Source: Alphaproteobacteria bacterium | Lineage (GTDB): Bacteria > Pseudomonadota > Alphaproteobacteria > Rhizobiales > Xanthobacteraceae | DNA length: 5,507 nt | Assembly: GCA_005884855.1 (NCBI GenBank) | Contig: VAZS01000269.1 | Span: 1-5,507 of the forward strand | Reading direction: 5' to 3' | Part shown: piece after piece, positions 1 through 4,956 of the stretch | Layout: each line of letters starts with the position of its first letter | Position numbering within the stretch: the first letter of the stretch is position 1 | Program-made: the position numbers and the translations under genes | Notes under the pieces: model-generated | Databases searched by the model: none | The model's input: only the letters and a program-made list of their open reading frames with translations | What the model was told of the DNA's origin: nothing

Positions 1-4
1 CACC

Positions 5-53
5 CGGATCGCATCTGGCGATGCGATCCGACCTCTCCCACAAGGGGAGAGGT
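5..53. repeat. Double palindrome (REP/BIME-like intergenic repeat)
   Basis: Two perfect inverted repeats lie head to tail with no spacer. The first has 11-bp arms (5-15 and 20-30, CGGATCGCATC / GATGCGATCCG) around a TGGC loop. The second has 9-bp arms (31-39 and 45-53, ACCTCTCCC / GGGAGAGGT) around ACAAG. Elements with CCTCTCC / GGAGAGG arms are frequent between genes in Bradyrhizobium and its relatives (recalled, not searched). The pair lies about 75 nt beyond the stop of the minus-strand transporter gene, so it could form the folded 3' end of that operon's mRNA. No T tract follows either hairpin on either strand, so a classical rho-independent terminator is not supported. Confidence 0.7.
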
Positions 54-129
54 GGCGTATCCTCGCGAATTCGACTTCGAACAGGCAATACGGAGTCATT
101 GCGCTCGCGACGACAGCGCACGCCAGCCC

Positions 130-1176
130 CTAAAAACAGGTCACGCGCTCGGCCGCGACATAACCAAACAGGAGGCCCGCGCCGAACAACAGCACCAGTC
201 CGGCAGCAGCGAATTCCACTCCGCGCATGAAGATCGCTCCACGGCCTTCCCGTCCGGCGCTCAGTCGCCGCGCCAGATCTTTCGCGGACACCGCGATGAC
301 AGCGATGGTCGCCACCGTGATCGCGGTGCCAATTCCCATCACGAAAGTAGCGGCGATGCCCGCCCAGAACAGCCCTTGAGCCAGCGCGAACACCAGAATC
401 AGGATCGCGCCGGAGCAGGGCCTGACGCCGACGGCGAGGATGGCGCTTAATCCGCGCTGCCAGCCGCCCGGACCGGCGAGTTCGACAGGCTCGGGAGCGT
501 GGGAGTGACCGCAATGTTCGTCATGCACATGCGAGCCGTGGTCATGATAATCATGCGCCGGGCCATGATCATGATGATGCGCCGCAAGCGCCAGCGACGG
601 CGAAGGCGTTTGCAGCGCGCGCATGAACCCTCCGCCCTTGGTCCAGACCAGCCGGGCGCCAAAGGCTGCAATCAGCGCGTAGCTTGCGATCTCCACCACC
701 TTCTCAGTGCCGCACATCGTCTTGGCCGAGGCATTGAGCAGCCAGGCGCAAATCGCGACGATAACTACCGCGACCAGCGACTGCATCAGCGCGGACGCAA
801 ACGACAAGACAATGCCGCGCCGTGCGGTCTCCTGGTTAGCCACCAGATAGGCCGAGATCACCGCCTTGCCATGGCCGGGGCCGGCAGCGTGAAAAATCCC
901 GTACGCAAAGGAAATCGCGAACAGGGTCCAGACGGCTGAGCCGTCGGACTTGGCGGCGCGAAGAGTGGAGGACATCTCTCGGTAGAATTCAGATTGTTTT
1001 GCGAGTAGCCATCCGACGATGCCGCCCACTTGCAGCTCGCCGCCGCTCGGTCGCGGAGCGCCGAATGGGTTCTGAGCCATCACGACATTGAGTGCGCCCT
1101 CAAGGAATAGAAGAAGCACGATCGTCGCGGCGCAGATCACCAGGCTACGTGCGAATGTCGGCGGCCTCACGGACAC
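130..1176 (-). CDS. RcnA/NiCoT-family divalent metal transporter with His-rich loop (ZevB-like)
   Basis: This 348-residue integral inner-membrane protein is predicted to move Ni2+, Co2+ or Zn2+. About seven hydrophobic segments are visible, near residues 9-34, 82-113, 121-148, 160-178, 242-268, 270-297 and 315-341. The second carries HAAGPGHGK (96-104), the signature of the RcnA-like branch, and the fifth carries VRPCSGA (251-257). Between segments 4 and 5 is a metal-binding loop (200-226) with 12 His in 27 residues plus Cys222. The start used is GTG at 1176, which overlaps the end of the upstream DUF1007 gene by 10 nt. GTG at 1170 would give a 4-nt GTGA overlap and is equally plausible; no strong Shine-Dalgarno decides between them. 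Family annotation usually says nickel/cobalt efflux. However, pairing with a DUF1007 gene matches H. influenzae ZevAB, linked to zinc acquisition, so both substrate and direction are open. Confidence 0.9.
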   Translation of the reverse strand: MSVRPPTFARSLVICAATIVLLLFLEGALNVVMAQNPFGAPRPSGGELQVGGIVGWLLAKQSEFYREMSSTLRAAKSDGSAVWTLFAISFAYGIFHAAGPGHGKAVISAYLVANQETARRGIVLSFASALMQSLVAVVIVAICAWLLNASAKTMCGTEKVVEIASYALIAAFGARLVWTKGGGFMRALQTPSPSLALAAHHHDHGPAHDYHDHGSHVHDEHCGHSHAPEPVELAGPGGWQRGLSAILAVGVRPCSGAILILVFALAQGLFWAGIAATFVMGIGTAITVATIAVIAVSAKDLARRLSAGREGRGAIFMRGVEFAAAGLVLLFGAGLLFGYVAAERVTCF

Positions 1177-1814
1177 TGCACCGTGATCTTGTTGGCGAAC
1201 ATCGCGCCGTAATTGGAATTGTCGCCGGTCAGAAAACTCTGTTCACTGAACTTCTGGGCGTTAGCGGTTCCATCGCTGGGCCGCTGCATTTGCATCTGGC
1301 AGCCCGCCGGCGCCCCGATCAATTTGACCGCGTCCTTGTCCTCGAATTTGAAGTCGATGAAAAATGAAGGATCGAACACTTCCAGCGCCAGCTCCTTTGG
1401 CTTCACCGGCGACTTCAGCGGCAGTGTAAAATGCAGCGTCAGCGCGGTGTCCTTGTATTCAAGGAAGTAGTCGACCGGCTCCAGGAATTTCTCTTTTTTG
1501 CCATCGGCTTTGGCGAACGTAAAGAAGCCGAATTCCTTGAGCGATTCGACGTTGGTCTGCGCCAGGGCTGCCAGTTCTTCGCGGCTATAGACGCCTTTGG
1601 TCTTGGTTTCGATGCCCTGCAACGCGTAAGTCGAGAACGTGTCGTCGAACGTCCAGGCATGTCGCACGCCCGATAGCGAGCCGTCCGGGGCGTAGATCAA
1701 CTGGCTGCTGGCGGTGATCCAGACATGGGGGTGCGCCTGCACTGAGCTGGGGCCGAGCGTGATTACGGCGACCAGCAGCAACAAACCTGGAATTCGGCGC
1801 CACACGCTTTTCAC
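1167..1814 (-). CDS. Secreted DUF1007 family protein (ZevA-like periplasmic metal partner)
   Basis: This is a 215-residue exported protein. An N-terminal signal peptide shows Arg6-Arg7, a hydrophobic core (8-20) and a VQA site ending at Ala27. The mature protein would begin H28-P29-H30-V31-W32, the HPHVW start typical of DUF1007 proteins. Later features are a Met/Gln stretch after Cys172 (CQMQMQ) and Cys214 next to the C-terminus; the two cysteines could form a disulfide in the periplasm. The GTG at 1814 was chosen because it sits 1 nt after the peptidase stop, has GAGG (1827-1824) 9 nt upstream, and places the signal peptide at the N-terminus. An in-frame extension to 1970 would add 52 non-signal residues antisense-free but wholly inside the peptidase gene. 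DUF1007 proteins are usually encoded beside RcnA-like permeases, and H. influenzae ZevA is a zinc-binding example. A periplasmic metal-delivery role is inferred. Confidence 0.88.
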   Translation of the reverse strand: MKSVWRRIPGLLLLVAVITLGPSSVQAHPHVWITASSQLIYAPDGSLSGVRHAWTFDDTFSTYALQGIETKTKGVYSREELAALAQTNVESLKEFGFFTFAKADGKKEKFLEPVDYFLEYKDTALTLHFTLPLKSPVKPKELALEVFDPSFFIDFKFEDKDAVKLIGAPAGCQMQMQRPSDGTANAQKFSEQSFLTGDNSNYGAMFANKITVQCP

Positions 1815-1815
1815 C

Positions 1816-3906
1816 TCAGGCCGCCTCGGATGTTTCCAACAGACCGCGGCGCCGCAACAGCGCATCGGGCTCTGGCTCACGGCCGCGGAACGCGACGTAA
1901 GCGTCTTCGGGATCGCGCGAGCCTCCGGACGAATAGATGTCATCGTGCAAGCGTTTGGCCACTTGGGCATCGAAGATGTCGCCGGCTTCCTCGAACGCGC
2001 CGAACGCGTCGGCGTCCATCACCTCGGACCACATGTAACTGTAATAGCCGGAGGCGTAGTGATCGCCGGAAAACACATGGCCGAATTGCTGCGGCCGATG
2101 ACGCATCGAGATTTCCGCGGGCATGCCGATTTTTTCCAGTTCCTGACGCTCGAACGCCCGCACATCCGAGATCGCCTCGGCGGGCTGGCTGTGGAATTCG
2201 AGATCAATTAAAGCCGAGGAAACGAATTCAACCGTCGCAAAACCCTGGTTGAACTTACGCGCGGCGATGAAGCGCTTCAACAAATCGTCAGGCAGCGATT
2301 CGCCTGTCTGGTAATGCCGGGCAAATTGCCGAAGCACCTGCGGCTGCTCCTGCCAGTGCTCGTAGAGCTGCGAGGGCAATTCGACGAAATCGGTGAATAC
2401 GCTGGTGCCGGACAGCGAAGGATAGGTGACATCCGACAGCATCCCGTGCAGGCCATGGCCGAACTCATGAAACAGCGTCCGCGCGTCGTCTGGCGACAAC
2501 AGCGAGGGCTGGCCGTCGGCGCCTTTTGAGAAGTTGCAAACATTGACGACCAGCGGAGCGATCGCGCCATCAAGCTTCTGCTGGTCGCGAAGCGAGGTCA
2601 TCCAGGCGCCGGAGCGCTTCGAGGGGCGGGCGAAGTAGTCGCCATAGAACAGCGCCTTGTGGCGGCCCTCGCTGTCCTTTACCTCCCAGACCCGCACGTC
2701 CGGATGCCAAACCGGAATGTCGTTGCGCTCGGAAAAAGTGACGCCGAACAGCCGTGTCGCGCAGTCGAAAGCGGCCTCAACCATGTTATCGAGCGCTAGA
2801 TAGGGCTTGATCGCGGCGTCATCGAAATTGGCGCGGCGCTGGCGAAGCTTCTCGGCGTAGTAGCGCCAGTCCCACGGCGCCAGCGCGAAATTGCCGCCCT
2901 CCTCCGCCACCAGCCCCTGCAGGGCATCGCGGTCCGCGAGTGCCCGGGCACGTGCGGGTTTCCACACCCGCTCCAGCAGCCCACGCACCGCCTCAGGGGT
3001 TTTCGCCATCGAATCCTCCAGCCGATAGGCGGCGAAGGTGGAAAAGCCCAACAGATTGGCGCTTTCCTCGCGCAGCCTCAGGATCTCAAGAATGATCGCA
3101 TTGTTGTCGTTGGCGTTGCCGTTGTCGCCGCGCGCGATGAACGCCTTGTAGACTTTCTCGCGCAGTTCGCGGCGCTCTGAGCTCTTCAGGAACGGCTCGA
3201 CCGAGGAACGCGACAGGGTCACGATCGCCTTGCCGGCCATGCCACGCTCGTCGGCCGCAGCCTTGGCGGCTTCGATGAAACTGTCCGGCAGACCGTCGCG
3301 GTCCGCCTCCCCGAGTTCCATGAACCAGTCCTGCTCGTCGCCAAGCAGATGATGGCTGAAAGCCGTGCCCAGTTGAGCCAGCCGCTCGTTGATCTCGGCC
3401 ATGCGCTTTTTCGCCGGCTCATCGAGGCCCGCGCCGGCGCGATGGAAGCGGGTGTAGGTGCGCTCCAACAGCCGCATCTGCTCGCCGGTGAGGCCGAGGG
3501 TGGCGCAATTGTCGTGCAGCATCGCGATTCGTCCGAACAGCACGGCGTTCATCATGATCGGGTTCCAGTGCCGCGCCATCCGCAACGACACCTCCTTGTC
3601 GATCTCGAGCAGCGCCGGATTGGAATGCGCCGCCACCAGGTCGTAGAACACCGACGACACCTTTGTGAGCAGTCTGCCTGAGCGTTCCAGCGCGGTGATG
3701 GTGTTGGCGAAATCCGGGGTGGACGGGTCATGCTCGATCGCGGCGATCTCGGCCGCGTGGTCGGCGAAGGCCTGTTCAAAGGCGGGAAGGAAATGTTCCG
3801 GCGCGATCTCGGTGAAAGGCGGTGTCTCCAGGGGCGTCTGCCACGCCTTCAGAAGCGGGTTTGCCTGAGGTTGCGCCACGACGCTCGCTTGCTGAATATC
3901 CGACAT
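1816..3906 (-). CDS. dcp: M3 family zinc metallopeptidase, peptidyl-dipeptidase Dcp
   Basis: This 696-residue cytoplasmic peptidase has no signal peptide; E. coli Dcp is about 680 residues. It should release dipeptides from the C-termini of peptides during cytoplasmic peptide turnover. The zinc site is HEFGH (His480, Glu481, His484), with the third ligand Glu509 in DFVELPSQ. Tyr617 and Tyr624 in YASGYYSY sit where the active-site tyrosines of E. coli Dcp lie; all these positions share one offset of +10 from the E. coli numbering as I recall it. IPVWHPDVRVWEV, LFYGDYFARPSKRSGAWM and SGTSVFTDFVE resemble Dcp more than oligopeptidase A (PrlC). The start ATG 3906 follows GGA at a usable distance (weak RBS). 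The next gene begins 1 nt after this stop, so the peptidase appears to head an operon with the metal-transport pair. The ORF is intact and its codon use matches its neighbours. M3 family is certain; Dcp over OpdA is likely. Confidence 0.93.
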   Translation of the reverse strand: MSDIQQASVVAQPQANPLLKAWQTPLETPPFTEIAPEHFLPAFEQAFADHAAEIAAIEHDPSTPDFANTITALERSGRLLTKVSSVFYDLVAAHSNPALLEIDKEVSLRMARHWNPIMMNAVLFGRIAMLHDNCATLGLTGEQMRLLERTYTRFHRAGAGLDEPAKKRMAEINERLAQLGTAFSHHLLGDEQDWFMELGEADRDGLPDSFIEAAKAAADERGMAGKAIVTLSRSSVEPFLKSSERRELREKVYKAFIARGDNGNANDNNAIILEILRLREESANLLGFSTFAAYRLEDSMAKTPEAVRGLLERVWKPARARALADRDALQGLVAEEGGNFALAPWDWRYYAEKLRQRRANFDDAAIKPYLALDNMVEAAFDCATRLFGVTFSERNDIPVWHPDVRVWEVKDSEGRHKALFYGDYFARPSKRSGAWMTSLRDQQKLDGAIAPLVVNVCNFSKGADGQPSLLSPDDARTLFHEFGHGLHGMLSDVTYPSLSGTSVFTDFVELPSQLYEHWQEQPQVLRQFARHYQTGESLPDDLLKRFIAARKFNQGFATVEFVSSALIDLEFHSQPAEAISDVRAFERQELEKIGMPAEISMRHRPQQFGHVFSGDHYASGYYSYMWSEVMDADAFGAFEEAGDIFDAQVAKRLHDDIYSSGGSRDPEDAYVAFRGREPEPDALLRRRGLLETSEAA
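1824..1827 (-). promoter_or_regulatory. Shine-Dalgarno of the DUF1007 gene, inside the end of dcp
   Basis: GAGG on the minus strand lies 9 nt before GTG 1814 and within the last codons of the peptidase gene. It supports the short start over the ATG at 1970 and suggests that ribosomes finishing the peptidase can re-initiate here. Confidence 0.55.
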
Positions 3907-3934
3907 ACCAATTCCAATTGTGGTCCTAAAGTCT

Positions 3935-3957
3935 ATCGCGATGCTATAGCACGCGAT
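3935..3957. promoter_or_regulatory. Palindromic operator candidate overlapping a possible extended -10 for dcp
   Basis: Outer arms ATCGCG (3935-3940) and CGCGAT (3952-3957) flank a perfect 10-nt palindrome TGCTATAGCA (3942-3951), with one unpaired A at 3941. It lies 28-51 nt upstream of the dcp start. On the minus strand, TGCTATAGC reads as an extended -10 (TGn plus TATAGC, 4 of 6 matches), which would give a 5' UTR of about 30 nt; no good -35 is visible. A dimeric repressor binding here would block that promoter. A Zur/Fur-family metalloregulator would suit the metal-transport operon, but the site is only loosely similar to the ATGTTATAACAT-type Zur palindrome. Confidence 0.35.
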
Positions 3958-3969
3958 GCGGCTTTTTTG

Positions 3970-4000
3970 GGCCTTTTACGCTTGATAGCGCAGGCCTTTT
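3970..4000 (+). terminator. Hairpin followed by T4, terminator-like, function unclear
   Basis: GGCCT (3970-3974) pairs with AGGCC (3992-3996), and CGCT (3979-3982) pairs with AGCG (3987-3990) around a TGAT loop. An uneven internal loop separates the two stems. TTTT follows at 3997-4000. GGCCTTTT occurs as a direct repeat (3970-3977, 3993-4000). It lies 35 nt before the small plus-strand gene, with no plus-strand gene upstream. It could insulate that gene or be coincidental, since TTGATA inside the loop may be its -35. Confidence 0.2.
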
Positions 4001-4010
4001 CATAGAGATT
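3982..4010 (+). promoter_or_regulatory. Possible promoter of the 86-residue membrane protein gene
   Basis: TTGATA (3982-3987, 5 of 6 to the -35 consensus) is followed after exactly 17 nt by GAGATT (4005-4010, 3 of 6 to the -10). Transcription would begin near 4017, just before the AGGAC ribosome site at 4022-4026. The -10 is poor, so this is tentative. Confidence 0.25.
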
Positions 4011-4034
4011 GCGGCCCACAACAGGACCCGGCTC

Positions 4035-4295
4035 ATGAGCTCACAACCCTCTCCGACCAGCGCCCGCCAGATCGTCTGGCCTACCGTCATCACCGTCATC
4101 AGCGCGGCGATCCTGATCGGCGCCGAAGTGTTCGGCGCGGCGTTCGCCGGCGGCTGGGCGCTCGCCATCCTGTTCGGCCTGGAAGACACCGGGGCGCACA
4201 TCCTGCAGGCCGTGCTGTTTGCGGTCGGCGTGTTGGTAATGGTCGCGTTCATCCGCGCCGCGCAGCGCGTCGAGCCGTTTACGCGGCGCGCCTAA
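4035..4295 (+). CDS. Small two-helix membrane protein, unknown function
   Basis: This 86-residue protein is not recognised. A short polar N-terminus (1-12) precedes a long hydrophobic stretch (about 13-30, continuing through Gly/Ala-rich 32-48), a short acidic turn (Glu50, Asp51, His55) and a second helix (about 56-74). It ends in a basic tail (RRA), which by the positive-inside rule puts the C-terminus in the cytoplasm. ATG 4035 is preceded by AGGAC (4022-4026) at 8 nt, a good ribosome site, and the coding frame has the strong G/C third-position bias of real genes here. It is transcribed divergently from the dcp operon and 661 nt separate it from the next plus-strand gene, so it is probably monocistronic. 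Glu31 inside the first membrane segment is unusual and could be functional. No function can be assigned. Confidence 0.75.
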   Translation: MSSQPSPTSARQIVWPTVITVISAAILIGAEVFGAAFAGGWALAILFGLEDTGAHILQAVLFAVGVLVMVAFIRAAQRVEPFTRRA

Positions 4296-4529
4296 ATCGT
4301 CCAACAACAAAGCCGCGCGCTGTCCCTGAGAAGCGCTTACGCTTGGTTAAAGAAACTTAACGTCCGTTCACTTTGACGTCGAACTCGCGCGCGAGAGCAC
4401 AGCGCTGAAGCAGCTGTTAGGGAAATCTCCCCACAGATTAAAAAAAATGTTGCGAAGCAGACTCAAAACGCCTATTTCCACTCTTGCCCAATTTCGCACG
4501 TGCCTGTGGTCGTGTGTCAGTCGGTAGGT
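4296..4529. other. Intergenic region upstream of the structured leader, no gene seen
   Basis: I see no convincing gene here. The stretch holds AAGCG/CGCTT (4331-4344), GTTAA/TTAAC (4346-4361), the 12-nt palindrome CTCGCGCGCGAG (4384-4395), GGGA/TCCC (4420-4431), an A8 tract (4440-4447) and the palindrome GCACGTGC (4496-4503). None is a clear terminator for the small upstream gene. An ORF of 26 codons (ATG 4447 to TAG 4525-4527) lacks a Shine-Dalgarno. The promoter of the ornithine decarboxylase transcript probably lies in this region. Confidence 0.5.
4450..4478 (+). promoter_or_regulatory. Weak candidate promoter for the leader and ornithine decarboxylase
   Basis: TTGCGA (4450-4455) and TATTTC (4473-4478) are separated by 17 nt, immediately after the A8 tract, which could act as an UP-like element. 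The match is only 4 of 6 and 3 of 6. Transcription from here would start near 4485 and include the whole hairpin-rich leader, with a 5' UTR of about 470 nt. Confidence 0.25.
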
Positions 4530-4713
4530 ATCCGGACAAGAGGCCGGACAGCCGCCAAGGGATGAAGAACCGAGGGTCGCTTAAGTCCGCTACGGCTTAA
4601 GAGGCCAGCATCTCTCTCAAGAGATGCCGTTGAAGGTGTCTTTGCTCCTTGCAACCGTGACTGGCAGCCGGAGGCGAACCGGCGCACCTCGTTCTCAACG
4701 GGGGACGCGACTT

Positions 4714-4739
4714 AAAGCAACGACGGATCGGGCTTTTTT
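4714..4739 (+). terminator. Terminator-like hairpin within the leader (attenuator candidate)
   Basis: AAAGC (4714-4718) pairs with GCTTT (4732-4736), and CGA (4721-4723) pairs with TCG (4728-4730) around CGGA, leading into TTTTTT (4734-4739). The stem is short and partly A-U, so termination would be weak or conditional. It lies 218 nt before the start codon, where an attenuator would stop the decarboxylase transcript. TTAAGTC at 4581-4587 can pair with GACTTAA at 4709-4715 and take away part of the 5' arm. Confidence 0.4.
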
Positions 4740-4871
4740 GGTCTCTGCCGGCTCTCCACCAGCCGGCGCGAATACCGAAGAGGCTTGTCCTTCATTGCCA
4801 GGTGTGCGGGCGGGATCCTTCCCAACCAATCCACGGCAGCACAGTTCGGTTTGAGTTTTCGGTTGCGTTGC

Positions 4872-4898
4872 GCCTCCATCGCGCGATGTGGCCGGAGC
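4872..4898 (+). promoter_or_regulatory. Possible anti-Shine-Dalgarno element with competing local pairing
   Basis: CCTCCA (4873-4878) is exactly complementary to TGGAGG (4946-4951), the core of the decarboxylase ribosome site. The same CTCC (4874-4877) can instead pair with GGAG at 4894-4897, enclosing the perfect palindrome CATCGCGCGATG (4877-4888). The two pairings exclude each other, as in a translational switch. Six-base matches arise by chance, so this is a hypothesis. Confidence 0.35.
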
Positions 4899-4946
4899 AC
4901 TCTTATCCGAAATCATTTTTGAACGCGTCCCGTCGCTGGGCCGTTT

Positions 4947-4952
4947 GGAGGG
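4947..4952 (+). promoter_or_regulatory. Strong ribosome binding site of the ornithine decarboxylase gene
   Basis: GGAGGG lies 4 nt before ATG 4957. It fixes the start codon and is the target of the proposed anti-Shine-Dalgarno pairing. Confidence 0.8.
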
Positions 4953-4956
4953 TGCT

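Larger units (their letters stand above)
4530..4956 (+). promoter_or_regulatory. Structured 5' leader of the ornithine decarboxylase gene, probable speF leader RNA
   Basis: About 400 nt of dense local complementarity end at the decarboxylase RBS. Stems seen are 4531-4548 (TCCGG/CCGGA), 4580-4601 (CTTAAG and CCG paired with CGG and CTTAAG), 4608-4627 (perfect 8 bp, CTCA loop), 4642-4654 (TTGC/GCAA), 4667-4683 (GCCGG/CCGGC), 4687-4703 (7 bp, CTC loop), 4714-4739 (terminator-like, T6) and 4747-4767 (perfect 7 bp). CCGTTG (4627-4632) and AGGTG (4634-4638) can also pair with CAACGG (4696-4701) and CACCT (4685-4689). That closes a multibranch domain that excludes the 4687-4703 hairpin. The speF leader is a known conserved RNA of about 400 nt upstream of alphaproteobacterial ornithine decarboxylase genes. 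I assign it from context and size, not from an alignment. Exact ends are uncertain. Confidence 0.65.

Noticed and set aside
101..119. GCGCT/AGCGC hairpin as terminator of the metal-transport operon
   Set aside because: The stem is only 5 bp and no T run follows on the minus strand.
499..939. 146-codon plus-strand ORF
   Set aside because: Antisense to the transporter; its Met/Arg-rich start is simply the complement of the His/Asp loop codons.
1815..1970. Upstream extension of the DUF1007 gene to an ATG at 1970
   Set aside because: It would overlap the peptidase gene by 155 nt and bury the signal peptide 52 residues inside. GTG 1814 has a spaced GAGG and a proper signal peptide.
1714..2211. 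165-codon plus-strand ORF
   Set aside because: Antisense to the intact peptidase and DUF1007 genes; a long open frame opposite GC-rich coding DNA is expected, and no RBS or family motif is seen.
3944..4252. 102-codon minus-strand ORF across the divergent region
   Set aside because: Antisense to the small membrane protein gene and running through the promoter region; no RBS and no recognisable features.
4420..4447. GGGA/TCCC hairpin next to an A8 tract as a minus-strand terminator
   Set aside because: On the minus strand the T tract comes before the hairpin, and on the plus strand the tract is A rather than T; no minus-strand gene upstream needs it.
4624..4854. 76-codon plus-strand ORF inside the leader
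   Set aside because: Its ATG lies in the 3' arm of the perfect 4608-4627 hairpin with no spaced Shine-Dalgarno. The product is low-complexity Arg/Pro/Ser-rich, and the frame runs across several RNA stems and the T6 tract.
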